64,000 nucleotides of DNA, from positions 1 through 64,000 of the forward strand of contig JADDTR010000010.1 of the NCBI GenBank assembly GCA_015345905.1, in the 5' to 3' direction. Positions 1 through 10,573 of the stretch are shown here, in pieces; positions within the stretch are counted from its first letter, which is position 1; every line of letters starts with the position of its first letter. This DNA is from Aotearoamyces nothofagi. Its lineage: Eukaryota; Ascomycota; Leotiomycetes; Leotiales; Tympanidaceae. Both the position numbers and the translations under genes were made by a program. The notes beneath the pieces were generated by a model. It saw nothing but the letters and a program-made list of their open reading frames with translations, ran no database searches and had not been told where the DNA came from.

Positions 1-18
1 GCACGATTGAGTACATCT

Positions 19-157
19 AGGCCCTAAATTCTAGGGCCTGTAGGACCACGTTGAAATTCTTAGGGTTATTGGTATTACAGCGTAATACCGATAGGTGCCT
101 GCACGGACTACACCTTAAATCTCCCATAGTAAAAAATTGGTATTACGGCGTAATACC
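19..157. repeat. Cluster of short palindromes, one present twice
   Basis: Three perfect hairpins lie within 140 bp. The first has 8-bp arms at 19-26 and 32-39. The second (71-89) and third (139-157) are two copies of the same palindrome, with GGTATTAC and GTAATACC arms around a 3-nt loop that differs at one base (AGC or GGC). A preceding TT is shared by both copies. No coding sequence overlaps. They could be ends of a decayed mobile element or a dispersed palindromic repeat. The family is not recognised. Confidence 0.6.
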
Positions 158-159
158 AG

Positions 160-480
160 AGCACTAGTATTAGGTTTTATTAATATAAGAATAATAAGTT
201 AATAATCTAATAATAATTAGTCTTTTAGAATGATTAGAATATAAAAGTATATTAGCTAAGAATTATCTAATTTATATATAAACTGATTTTAAGGAATTAG
301 AAAGCTTTAGAAGTCTAAAACTTTTAAATATCTCTCTTTTTAATAAGATACTACTATAGTAGTACTATAGTTAGAGTCTAGAGTAGTAGTTTTAATCTAT
401 TATATATATATAGCTTAAGTGGATTATAGTATCAAACCCTGTAAATAAGGCCAACATTTATTTATATCTACAGTATCACA
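160..480. other. AT-rich non-coding tract
   Basis: This stretch is very rich in A and T, with runs of TAATA and TATATA, unlike the GC-balanced flanks. No ORF is visible. It resembles sequence left by repeat-induced point mutation of a repeat, but no element is recognisable and the mutation pattern cannot be tested without a second copy. Confidence 0.45.
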
Positions 481-825
481 TGACCTCACCTGCAAGGTCA
501 CGGCAAAATCCGTTGGGCCCCGGAGCCTGTATAGGGCCGACCAGTAGGATTTTAGCGAAGCGGCCGCTGACCTCGTTCTATTAAAGTGAATATATTAATC
601 AATTCATTATTACTCTGACCAGCGGTAGTCTACCATCTCTATTGCCAAGTTCGACAATCAGATTGGGGATATCTGTATTCCACCGCCTCTATCTCCTTCA
701 TAACGCCCCGTCGGTAACCCAAAGACCAGTTTTGCTTCCTCTCCATGTCTATTTCTAGAAATTAAAATCGAGATTTTCGAGAAGTCCGTTCTAAGCTTCA
801 CCTACATTCCCCACTTCCATGGCTA

Positions 826-2379
826 TTAATTCTCCTCTGCCCGCTTCTCTTCCATCTGCTCAACCTCCTCGACATCCTTGCCACCTCCTTTATTTTCCAT
901 CACGGCAAGTTCTGCACCGAGGCCCGAGCTGACGTATTTGCCGAACTTCCTAGCCGGGACTTTGGCATTGAACAGGTCATCGAGCTCCTCCAGGGACCGG
1001 TTTTTGGTTTCTGGGATGATGATCCAGACTAAAGCAATTGAGACTATCGAGAAGGCGGCGAAGATAAAGGTGACCTTTGAGCCGATCCGGTCCTCCACGT
1101 AGGGATTAACAAAGTTGACGGGTAGACCGACACCGAAAGAGCCGAATGCAGAAATTGTTACAGTCTTTTCACGGAGCTGACCCGTGGGCACCTCGCCACT
1201 AATGACCCATGCGAGCGGGCCCCACGTGAGCTGGAAGACAAAGAACCACAGACACAAAACAAAAGTGACGGCCGACTTCTCTGCTTGCGAGAAGTTGTTG
1301 GTTCCTCCAGCCGTGAGTCCGCCGACGAGGAACATGGCGACTCCTTGTACGATGGCTCCGTAGAACAAACCATTTCGGCGACCAACCTTGTCATTTGTGT
1401 AGAAGCTGACAGCGTTGCCGACGAGGCCGATAGAGTACAAGATAACAAGGATCTCAAGGGTGTTATCGAAGCCTAGCGCTACAAGGAAGACTGCAATATA
1501 GTTGCCCATAAAGGCAATGCCCTGTGCCTGCTGGAAAATCTGGGGAGTGAGAGCAATGATGGTCCGTCGTAAGTTGGTGCCTTTGAAACAGTCGGCGTAC
1601 GTGGATGCTGCGCGCAGCGTGCGTTCTTCCTCTAGCTGCAACTCTAGCAGACGCACCTCTTCATCTACGTTGTAGCGGCCATTTCCGAGCGACGTGAAGA
1701 CCGCCTTCGCTTCTTCCAGCTTGCCCTTGGACACGAGCCATCGCGGCGACTCGGGAAGGAATGCCAACCCACCGAAGAGGAAGGCTGGGATCAGGAACTG
1801 CAAGATGAGGACAATCCGGTAGGCGTAGACGGATTGGATATTGCGACAAAGGAAGATGACCAGGCAGGCGCAGAAAGCGCCGACCATCAGGAAGACGTTA
1901 TAGCAGGCCGTCATTGCCCCACGAAGGCTTGTCGGCGCACATTCTGTCTGGTAGACGGGGACGACATTCGAGGCGATACCACCGGCGAAGTAGACGATGA
2001 AGCGGCCGACGGTGAGCTGCGCGTACGAGCTGAAGGACGTGACTTCAATCACGACGCCGATAGTAACGATGATGGACTGGATGAACATGGTCCTCTTCCT
2101 GCCGAACCTTTCATTGATGGGGCTCGCAACAAAGAGACCAACGATGACGGCTGCGGTAGAAATGCCGGTACCGACCGACTGCTTCTGGCTACTTAGAGAC
2201 CAGGCGTCTGTCGATTCATCGTAGGAGCCGAAGGTTTTACAGAACTGGGTTTGGCTGATGGAGCCAGACCACCAGCCCTGATCGAAGCCGTATCCGATCG
2301 AGGACATGGACCCGAACAAGGCCACGAAGACGAGGCGGCCCGTCAAGTCCCTCCACATGGAAAGCTTCTCGGTTGACAT
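826..2379 (-). CDS. MFS sugar transporter
   Basis: A 517-residue single-exon membrane transporter of the major facilitator superfamily, sugar-porter branch, expected in the plasma membrane as a proton-coupled hexose or related sugar carrier. Family signatures are visible: GRKRTMF in the loop after TM2, GRFIVYFAGGIASN around TM4, LPESPRWLVS before the central loop, and PETKNRSLEELD after TM12. Length and twelve hydrophobic stretches fit the family. The open frame runs 42 codons further upstream, but that part covers a TATA box, so the ATG at 2379 (MSTEKLSMW) was chosen. The C-terminal tail is charged and Glu-rich. The substrate cannot be told from sequence. It has no co-directed partner and is flanked downstream by AT-rich DNA. 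Confidence 0.9.
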   Translation of the reverse strand: MSTEKLSMWRDLTGRLVFVALFGSMSSIGYGFDQGWWSGSISQTQFCKTFGSYDESTDAWSLSSQKQSVGTGISTAAVIVGLFVASPINERFGRKRTMFIQSIIVTIGVVIEVTSFSSYAQLTVGRFIVYFAGGIASNVVPVYQTECAPTSLRGAMTACYNVFLMVGAFCACLVIFLCRNIQSVYAYRIVLILQFLIPAFLFGGLAFLPESPRWLVSKGKLEEAKAVFTSLGNGRYNVDEEVRLLELQLEEERTLRAASTYADCFKGTNLRRTIIALTPQIFQQAQGIAFMGNYIAVFLVALGFDNTLEILVILYSIGLVGNAVSFYTNDKVGRRNGLFYGAIVQGVAMFLVGGLTAGGTNNFSQAEKSAVTFVLCLWFFVFQLTWGPLAWVISGEVPTGQLREKTVTISAFGSFGVGLPVNFVNPYVEDRIGSKVTFIFAAFSIVSIALVWIIIPETKNRSLEELDDLFNAKVPARKFGKYVSSGLGAELAVMENKGGGKDVEEVEQMEEKRAEEN

Positions 2380-2461
2380 GGTGGTGAAAGGTGAGGTGTG
2401 TATCTGTGTGCTGTCTATGAGCTGGGGGAGGAGGGGAGACGGCTCAGCGCCAGCCGCCGCC

Positions 2462-2469
2462 CTTTTATA
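2462..2469 (-). promoter_or_regulatory. TATA box of the sugar transporter
   Basis: TATAAAAG on the minus strand, about 85 bp upstream of the chosen ATG at 2379. It lies inside the upstream extension of the open frame, which is the main reason for rejecting that longer start. Confidence 0.55.
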
Positions 2470-2904
2470 AACATGCTCGGGTCTTGGCAGGCCGTCCGCG
2501 GGCACAGGGACTAGGCCGCGCCTGGAGGCTGGGTGATTGAGGCATGTGAGGATCCTGAGGTCGCCGCCGCGACCGCGCTAAAGACTCGTGGAAGGGAGAA
2601 CAAGTAGCGAAGCGGGGGCTAACGAGTCGCCGACGAGCCGGTCCCTAGGAGGCTACGCGAAGCTGGCAAGGAGAGCCGGGGCGGGTGACTCTGGGGGGGA
2701 CGGGGAGCCGTGCTGTATTGCTGCAGAGCCCAGACGCGCGGCGTGGTTTGGGAAGGCGCGCTTCTGCGTCCGACGTGAGGGAAGCACGAGGTGGCGAGAC
2801 GGCCAGAGGGCCAGAGGGCCAGAGGGCAAGAGGGTAAGCTAGGCACGATCACTCCATCCCCGGGCTCTAGCGCATCCCCGCCTTGCCGGCGAGGAAAGGA
2901 GAGG

Positions 2905-2949
2905 CATCGAGACACCGAGACATCGAGACATCGAGACATCGAGACATCG
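2905..2949. repeat. Tandem 8-bp repeat (CATCGAGA)n
   Basis: About five and a half copies of CATCGAGA, with one unit carrying C for T (CACCGAGA). An ordinary microsatellite. Confidence 0.8.
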
Positions 2950-3734
2950 CCGGCACCGCATCTCGTCCTGGGCCCTGCAAGGCAAGGCCGCAGGCTGCGA
3001 AAGACAAAAGGTGCAGCCCCGGCCCCAGCCGTACAGTGCGGTGGCATGCGGGCTGGGAAGGGAAGAGGAGACCGCTAATTGAGCAAGCAGCCCTAACGCT
3101 CTCGACGTAACCCTAACCCTGGCCCAGCGCGGATGGGATGGCGGGCGGCCGACGTCTTCCTGCGCCTGCGTCTGCGCCTGCGTCGTTCGTCGACACGGCG
3201 CGTAGAGGGAGGCTCGCGCGGGCTGCTTGCTCGGCGTGGTCTCTGCTCGCGGGCGCCGGGTGCGCGGTGGGTGGTCAACAGGCGTTCTGGGGATCGATCG
3301 ATGCGGTCGTCGAGTGCGGTGACTCTGGCCCGCCCAGCACGTGGGCGGGCACAGGCAGTGCCGGCAGCCGAGGCTAGGCAGGGCTTGGCAGGGCTTGGCA
3401 GGGCTTGGCTTGGCGGGCGCCCACGCTGCAATCAGGCTGTTGTCGTAGTGCGCGATGGGACGGCATGGATCATGGCAGCAGCCGCTTTTCTCCAGCTCTC
3501 CAGCTCGCCCACTCGCCCACTCGCCCACCCGCCCCACTCTCCGCCATCTGGCCAATCGCCGCCCGGCCGCCCGACAGCCCGACAGCCCACGACGCGCGAC
3601 GCAGCGCGGCCACTTACCCCGACTCACCCCACGCGTAAGATGCTTTTGCGCGGGCCTCAGGCGCGCGCCGCCTGTGAGTGGCTGGCGGGGGCCTGCGGGG
3701 CCGGCAGCGCGTGCAGGTGGGCTGTCACCGTCGC

Positions 3735-3797
3735 TGCCACTGCCACTGTCACTGCCACTATCACTGCCACTATCACTGCCACTATCACTGCCACTGG
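3735..3797. repeat. Tandem 12-bp repeat (ACTATCACTGCC)n
   Basis: Roughly five units of a 12-bp motif made of CACT-type hexamers. The same CACT/CACTG theme recurs through to about 4160. Confidence 0.75.
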
Positions 3798-3840
3798 CCC
3801 ACCGCTGGAGGCCACTCGCTGCGACTGGGCAATGTACTCG

Positions 3841-3945
3841 CTGGGCATTACTCACTGCACTTACTGGACTCGCTGGGCATTACTCACTACCCTTGTTGGG
3901 CATTACTCACTACCCTTACTGGGCATTACTCACTGCACTCACTGC
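3841..3945. repeat. Minisatellite, GGGCATTACTCACT units
   Basis: Four diverged units of about 24-38 bp, each starting with GGGCATTACTCACT. CACTG-rich sequence continues for another 200 bp. Confidence 0.7.
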
Positions 3946-5117
3946 GCTGGGCCCTGCCTGACTCACTGGACACCGCTCGCTGGACAGGACACTCACTGCC
4001 TGTACTCACTGTACTCACTGTACTCACTGGGCCGGGCACTGCCTGCTGCTCTCACCTCGCTGCACTGGACACCCACTACCCACCTCACTTGGCAGACACC
4101 ACTCACCGAACACTCCCCAACTCGCTGTGCACCGCTCGCTGCTGCACTGGACACCGCTGCAGCCCACAGCTCAGGGCCCACGCGACGCGACATGCACCGC
4201 GGCACCCCAGAAGTCAGGCAACAAAGTAGCCTTCTCGCCTCGACCACCACCTCCACCGCCTCCACCACCTCCACGGTCACCTGATGGGCCTGATGGGCAA
4301 CCAGACAACCAGACGCTCATGTGACGCGCCGGAGCCTCGAACCTCGCCTATCCTCCCCGACCCGCTCCTCCGGATTCGAACGCCACCAGATGCCAACCCG
4401 GAACAGCCCAGGCGCGTGCACAGCGCCCTCTGGCCTATCAGCGGCCGGCGCTTGAACAGAATTCCTGCTTCGGGCAGGGACCTCCGTGGCTCCCACTCCG
4501 TCCAGCTCGAGCATCTCTGCCGCAGACAGGAACTAAACGCAAGAATCCAGCTACTGCCAGACACCGAGGGAAGCCCCACTCCCTTGGGCACGGGGTATCG
4601 GGGTATCGGGGTATCGCAGGCGACGCTCTGCAGCCGGCACAGTCGAAGTAGGTAGGGAACGTATCCCCGCCGGATGCGAAGTCTGGTTCCTGAAGGGTCC
4701 CGAACAAGGTCGGGGAGCCCTTCATGATCCTACTGTAACGGATACATGGGTGATCGAGCCTGCGCTTTCACCAGTGCCAGTGCCGGTGGCAGTGCCAGTG
4801 CCAGTACCAGTACCTCGGGAATACAGAGACATATACTCGGGAAAATGGAACTGCGTCCACGTGACTTGCTGCTCCTGGGACCCCCTTTTCCGCTAGGCTC
4901 TGTACCATGATAGCAAAGCTAAACAGGTAGTCGTCGGATTTCTCGTATTATACATCTATTTGGAGCTTCGATATACTTTAGTGACTCCAATCTTTGCTTT
5001 TTTTTCAGACTAATTTTCAAACTTAGTTACCAACTTGCTGTACCGCAGCCGCTCTGGAGTCTAAAAAAAACAATTCGAAATTTCTCTCTACCTATAGCTG
5101 CGTCCGCTTCCTTTAGT

Positions 5118-5225
5118 CTACACCCGCAGTGGGCAAGACACATTGCCAATACGATTTAGTCTCTGATTTCCCTCGGCCTCTCGCTAAATCGTATTGACAA
5201 TGTGTCTTGCCCACTGCGGATGTAG
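5118..5225. repeat. 42-bp inverted repeat with a 24-nt loop
   Basis: The left arm (5118-5159) and right arm (5184-5225) are reverse complements over 42 bp, with only two mismatches, both C/T transitions. The loop is 5160-5183. The right arm and loop encode the last 23 or so residues of the deaminase reading frame, and the stop codon lies in the left arm. Transcribed RNA could fold into a long hairpin. It may be a foldback element or a replication-generated inverted duplication. Confidence 0.9.
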
Positions 5226-7052
5226 GAGGTCGCTTGTTGTTGCAGCGAGACCTCTGCGCCTTTTGCCATTTCCGTTAGCAATATTATCTGGCTCTCTCCA
5301 CACAGGGCTGAGCTCTCGCCAGAAGTCAGCCATTTCACTCTTACCCAGCATCGCTTGTTCTTGCGACTGCTCTTAGCCTGGGTAAATGTATCCTCGCGAT
5401 CGAATATAATATCAATTGCCCTACTTCGGACCCACACGCTCCGCTCATCTCCCCTAAGCTCTTTCCAGAGGCACCTCCCCTGTACTAGGGAGTAGTAAAT
5501 TCCACAGGTATCATCAGATGTCTCAGAGGTAAGGGATAATTCACGCATGTTCGGTCCAGCCCCAACAAGGTCAGATGACGCCGTCAGAGCAGAAGCATGA
5601 GTCTGGATGCTTGCCTTCGATTGTTGCTGGGAAGTGGCACTCTGCTTTATTGTACCTGAGATTGTTTCCTTGCTATCAAGGCGACCATCAGAACTCGGTG
5701 CCCGTATCGTGGACCTTGACATCAGCGAAGATTGAGTCAAGCTCTTGGATGGAGCAGAAGACGACCAGTGCGCCGGTGCTACAAGTAGACTCTCATTTGG
5801 ATGCTGGTAAGAAGAACGCCCCTTCCGCTTATTTTGTCTGATAGCTACTTCTAACGCAGTGTTGAACCTCGAGACAACGTGGCCCAGCTCTCCATGTCTG
5901 GCTTTCGGAATGTCATGCAACCAGCTGGGTAGGACCCACCCAGTATACAGCCTGCCGTGTGTTCGGGGAATGTTGAATTCTCCATGGATCTGGATGAAGA
6001 GGTTGCATAGATAGCACGCACTCTTGCTCGAGCATATAACTCTGGGCCGAAGACGATTGCGATGGAGCTCATAGTAGAACAGCAGTTGTATCTCGGCGTG
6101 TACCTTCCCCTGATTCGTGCTTGAGGTCTCGGCTGATACTCGAATCTGAAAGCTCTCGATTCGAATCCTGCGGAAAACTTGATACTTCCTGCAGGCACAG
6201 ACAAGCTCCGAACTGGCAGCGTAATAACGCCCAAGCTTTCCAACTGCTTCAGGCAGATGCCGCACAAGGGAGGGGTCATGCTCTTTCGATGATGCAAGAG
6301 CAGCGGCCAAGCCAGGTAGCAGAACCAACTCGTGAGCTTGCTCGACAATCCTCGTGATTATATCCAGTGCTTCGACTCTATCTACACCTACACCTATCAC
6401 AGCCTCTAGTTTGTCAGAAAGGGTCCTCAAGGATTTCGCCCGAGATCGTATATCTTCTAGACGATGCTGCGTGATATTTCGCTGAGCCCGGACAGACCGG
6501 TGACAGACTGCATCCATCAGCTGCACCAGAAGGACCGGCCTTCCTACGGTTTTCCGCGTACGCGCGGCGTGTCTTGACCGTAGCCGCGAGAGGATCCTCC
6601 GAAAATCCAGCTTCACCACCTGCTGTAACGTAGCCCTTTGGCCCTCGATCCTCGTATTTTCTATAACACTGAGCGAGTTCTGGTGCAATCCCTATCAGAC
6701 TTGACTAACCTCGTCGAGCAGCAGTCTCTAGAACCTTAGCAAGCTCCTTGAAGCCATTCTCTATCCCCGAGATGTCCCCAGTGTTACACGCGAGCCGAAC
6801 TACAACACCCTGGCTATCGCCGTCTTCCTCAAGGCATACTGCTGTGACCTTGAGGTGATCATCAGTAGTTGCAGATAGGAAGGCTAGGTTACTGGTGATC
6901 TCCTTTTCCCGCTCAATTGGCAGCTGGTACATTCCCGCGCCTGAGGGCAGCAATGCATTCTCACTAGGTCGCTCTGGAATTTCCTTTAGTGACCGTAGAT
7001 CCAGTATATTTCGTGTCAAGGTCTCCTGTGTGACAAGGCTTTCCCACATCAT
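5156..7052 (-). CDS. OTT_1508-like nucleic-acid/nucleotide deaminase
   Basis: Two exons (7052-6710, 6660-5156) joined by a 49-nt intron with a GTTAGT donor and TATAG acceptor. Splicing keeps frame and gives 615 residues. The deaminase core shows [11 protein letters not shown] (His zinc ligand and catalytic Glu) and, about 30 residues on, SACYLCNLF (the CxxC zinc ligands), followed by THGRLYTGW, the pattern of the fungal OTT_1508-like deaminase family. Members carry the zinc fold of cytidine-type deaminases; substrates are unknown in general. The N-terminal third is helical with no known domain; the C-terminal part is Ser-rich and poorly conserved-looking. The ATG at 7052 is the first in frame. 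A coding-like extension (QQLRDSL) upstream to about 7097, ending at a possible acceptor, hints at a further 5' exon. The last codons fall in the inverted repeat, so the C-terminus may be recent. Confidence 0.75.
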
Positions 7053-7099
7053 GGCATGTACTAGAATCAACAACGAAAGGCTGTCACGAAGCTGCTGGC

Positions 7100-8025
7100 T
7101 AAGAAGCTATCCCGAAATGTTGGCCAAGAGGAACTGGAGTCGGAACACTGGACTACACGCTATAACGAGATGTGCGATATAGGCCGACTAACTCAGGGCA
7201 GGCTCTAGTCGATGTTACAGTCGACCAGCTTGTACCAGTTGATATACATATAATTCACGGTCGCAGCCTTACATACACAAACATAGCCAATGAATGCCGC
7301 TGCTGGCATGAACCCCGCATGGCCATGCATGACACGTAGCCCTCCGACCGCCCGCTACGTGTTTTATCAAGCTGTCACGTCGTACTTAAATCCTAATCTG
7401 CAGCCTCCTCAACCACATCCTCTTTGAGCCCTCTCTCCTCTACCCCCCTCCTCAGCTTTTTCGGCGCAAATCCCACTCCCCAGACTCTATCAAGGTGGAT
7501 TCCCTCCCGCAACTCTCCGTCACCTGTAGCCAACAATCTCCCATTCAGCTCCTCGTTCTCTGACGTGTGTATATTTCAAATATCTGCCTTGCTCGACCAC
7601 ACCGAGCTTCACCTGGCCCCAGATCTCGGCCTCGACTTTCGGTGGCGGTGGCGAGGGGTTTGCATTTGTATTTGCATGCACTGGATGTTCTTAAGTTGCT
7701 ATCGATGCTTTGTAACGGGAAACCCTGATTGTGGCAAGCAGGAAACAGCGACGTAGAGTTCCTTACTCCGTATGAGTCAGGCCGAGATAGTCGTATATGA
7801 TGGGAGCCCGATAGCATCCAGGTTCATGCTATATATGCTAAAGGCTTGGGACCAACAAACTTTGACCTTTGGACCAAGGTGGGCTACCATTTAAAATACT
7901 ACAAATCTATCTCTTGCAGATGTGATGTCTCGATGCGATCAAATTCTTAATGTCTTGTATTTATTTCAATATATACACTAACTTACAGTCGTTTTAACCT
8001 TGTCCAGACCCTCACTTGTTAGAGC
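7100..8025. other. Intergenic, no supported gene
   Basis: Between the deaminase and the 3' end of the acetyl-CoA transporter gene. A 110-codon plus-strand ORF starts at 7424 but has mixed, non-protein-like composition. Nothing else was seen. Confidence 0.5.
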
Positions 8026-10081
8026 CTAATTTGTTCCATGTCCACTAACGCCACCTCCAATACGCCACGCTCTCAGTGGCAGTGCTTGAAGTTTCAATAC
8101 TGCCGGTTTGATGAACCCCCAGAATGTAACTACACCGATAATAACACACACAATATTAGTGATATAATAGCCATCTCTCTCGATAGAGCAGGTTCCACCT
8201 CCATCTTTGCATCGGTGCTTATCCGCCTCTAAGGCACAGCTGAACGCACTCGTAACTAGTGGCCCTTTGAGATCGCCTATGGGAGGAATCTCCGGTGGAG
8301 AGCACGTCGCAGCTGTGAATCCGTCGACAAGTTTAAGAACGAAGAAGCGAGGGAATGTTCCTCCGAGATTCGCAACGCTGTAAAGGTTAGTACTTGGGTA
8401 TTGAGGGACCAGGGAGTACTTACGTTGCAAGTAGAGTCATATAGGTTCCACCAATGACTGGATCCGAGATCCTGGCGTGGAAAGCTGAGACTGCTACAAA
8501 CATGACAGTGTTGTTCAAAGTCGAGAAGATATGCTCTGCAATGACCACAAGAAGATACCAAGTCGTCACTCCATTAGCCGGAAAGATAATAACAGTGAAC
8601 TGAGCAAGCACAGCCGCGATGAGACGACCAACAAATGCCCAACACCACAACCGCATCGGCGTATACTTCTGTGACCATTTCCCAGCATAGTAACCTAGAC
8701 CAATCTCGAAGGGGAAATCAATCAACACCGTCAAAGCCAGATCCTCTTGGCTAAATCCCTTATCCAGCAGCTTGAGATTCGTCACCGCATCATTCGCCTG
8801 GAAGCCGATCTTCGCAATTAGATGAACGATAATAATCGTCTGAATATTCTTGAGCTTCAAAACTCCCCACATGACTTTGTAAACATCATAGATACCATCC
8901 TCGTTTTTGGTCTTCTCTTCTTTCTTGAGAAGAGCAAGTCCAATTGTCACAATAATGTATGCCCAACCCCAGAATGACAAATATCCTCCGAGTGTCATGA
9001 CTCCATCTTCCAATGGAATCTTTCGAAAGTACTTGTTGGCGAAATCCGGAGAGTTGAATGCAAGGAAAACAGTATAGGACATGAATTGGCCAGCAGTCAG
9101 TCCAACGGTTTGTGCAGTCGAAGCGTATGACAAGTTTCCAGGTGAAAGCAATGTCAAAGCCCATCCGTCCACCGCAATATCCTGAGTCGCACACATGAAC
9201 ACCAAAAAGAACCACCATCCCGTGAACCCCCAGACCCCAGATCCACCGTCAGCTCCAGCCTTGACCATCATCTCCTTGACTTCAGATCCCAGCCATATCA
9301 TGCCAACGCCCGTTAACATCTGAATTGGCATAATCCAACTCTTCCGCCGTCCTAACCTGGGAGTCCATACTGCATCCACAATTGGACTCCATAGCAACTT
9401 AAGTGAATATGGATATGACGCTAAGCTAAAGATACCAATCTGACCGTATGATAAATGCTTCTTCAACAAGAAAGGCACTGAACCAGTCGCTAATCCCATC
9501 GGTACGCCTTGCAAGAAGTACAACAACACCAACAACGCAAAATTTCTGCGGTCCTGTAAAGGTAATTGGAAGAATCCATGATTATTAACCGTCGGGGTCT
9601 GCGGGACCGGGTCATCCAAAGAAAACGACTCTCTCGATATGAGATTTGCCGTCACAGATGGCGAATCCAGCGAGGAATTCTTCCGCCGGTACTCAACATG
9701 GCCGTTCATTGTGCCGTTTGAGTGACCGTTCTCTCCTCCTGTGGTAGAGGAGGAGCGAGGCCCGTCAGGCTCCTTCTTGTTTTTTCGTCGAGACTTGGCA
9801 CTCATAGGGTTATCGTCTTCCGAACCTGATGGTGTCTCTGCAACGAGAAGGTGCTGAGAAGATCCTGCTTGACGTGAAGTATCGAGTCGTAGATCCGAAG
9901 GTTTTCCGCGCGCGGAGGCTGTGTGGAGTTGGCCGCCCGGGGCTAAGTCGTCGAGCTCGAGTTCTAGTTCGCGCGGGTCTGGGGAGTATCGTTGTTGATG
10001 CAACGGGAGAAGGCTGATGTGGTTATTTTCCGTGGATATCGTAGAGAGATGAGGGAGTGTATCGCCCAGTGGGGTAGGCAT
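8026..10081 (-). CDS. Acetyl-CoA transporter (SLC33A1/AT-1 family)
   Basis: Two exons (10081-8424, 8377-8026) with a 46-nt intron (GTAAGT donor, CTAAC branch, ACAG acceptor) give about 669 residues. The family moves acetyl-CoA into the ER/Golgi lumen for protein and lipid acetylation. After a 200-residue charged N-terminal region come the family's first transmembrane blocks: LQGVPMGLATGSVPFL, IGIFSLASYPYSLKLLWSP and LGRRKSWIMPIQ. Later come DIAVDGWALTLL and, across the splice, TYMTLLATVANLGGTFPRF. A dozen membrane segments are expected. The start is uncertain: an out-of-frame ATG at 10085 overlaps it by 4 nt and opens a 20-codon reading frame. The frame also continues upstream without another ATG. 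The gene is head-to-head with the CENP-O gene, 490 bp apart. Confidence 0.85.
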
Positions 10082-10573
10082 CCATGTGGTAGGGGGTTTG
10101 AGCTGTAGAGGTTCGCTGTCCTCTTGCTCGTACCTGGGGAACTTTTGAGTGGATCGTCGGGCCCGCACGCTGAAAGGCGACTAGCGAACGTGGCCTCTTT
10201 GACCTCTTTGAAACGGAAGAGGCAAAAGTTGTCGGGGTGGGTTGGGAATCAGTCTTTACAGAATGAGATATATATAGAAATCCATGGTGTTGAGAGGAAT
10301 GAGCATATATCACCAGCCAACATATATCGCGCTTTAAGCACAGAAGGGGCTGGTTTTGAGACATCAAGAACCGATCCCCTTGATCTAAACAGATAACACC
10401 CTGGCCGGGCCTTTTTCTCCAGTCACGGGATTTGGCATCGCAGATAAGGATTACGCGACTTGTGCGTCGCGACAACGGCAGCGGTGTCAACAAAACATCT
10501 ATTTCAACGGTTCGGCAGCGGTGTGCAGTCAATCCCTTACATCGCAGCATTTCGGGTTCAATTCTCTTCAATT

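Larger units (their letters stand above)
2510..5117. other. GC-rich repeat-laden gene desert
   Basis: About 2.6 kb with no gene that can be supported. All six frames show long but low-complexity ORFs (Arg-, Pro- or Thr-rich repeats) that follow the simple repeats. It holds several short tandem arrays, listed separately, plus a two-unit telomere-like motif, TAACCCTAACCCT, near 3110-3122. The last 400 bp become AT-richer towards the deaminase 3' end. Confidence 0.6.

Noticed and set aside
160-480. LTR or other transposon remnant in the AT-rich tract
   Set aside because: No terminal repeats, target duplications or coding remains can be shown; only composition is suggestive.
2380-2505. Upstream extension of the sugar transporter reading frame
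   Set aside because: It translates across a TATA box and has no conserved features; the ATG at 2379 matches the family start.
3110-3122. Telomere-like TAACCCTAACCCT
   Set aside because: Only two units inside GC-rich spacer, with genes on both sides; not a telomere.
3133-4284. 383-codon plus-strand ORF
   Set aside because: Low-complexity translation of GC-rich simple repeats; no domain, no codon pattern of a gene, and several frames are equally open.
4365-4385. tRNA-like B-box (GTTCGAATCC on the minus strand)
   Set aside because: No acceptor stem, no T-stem pairing and no A-box at the right distance.
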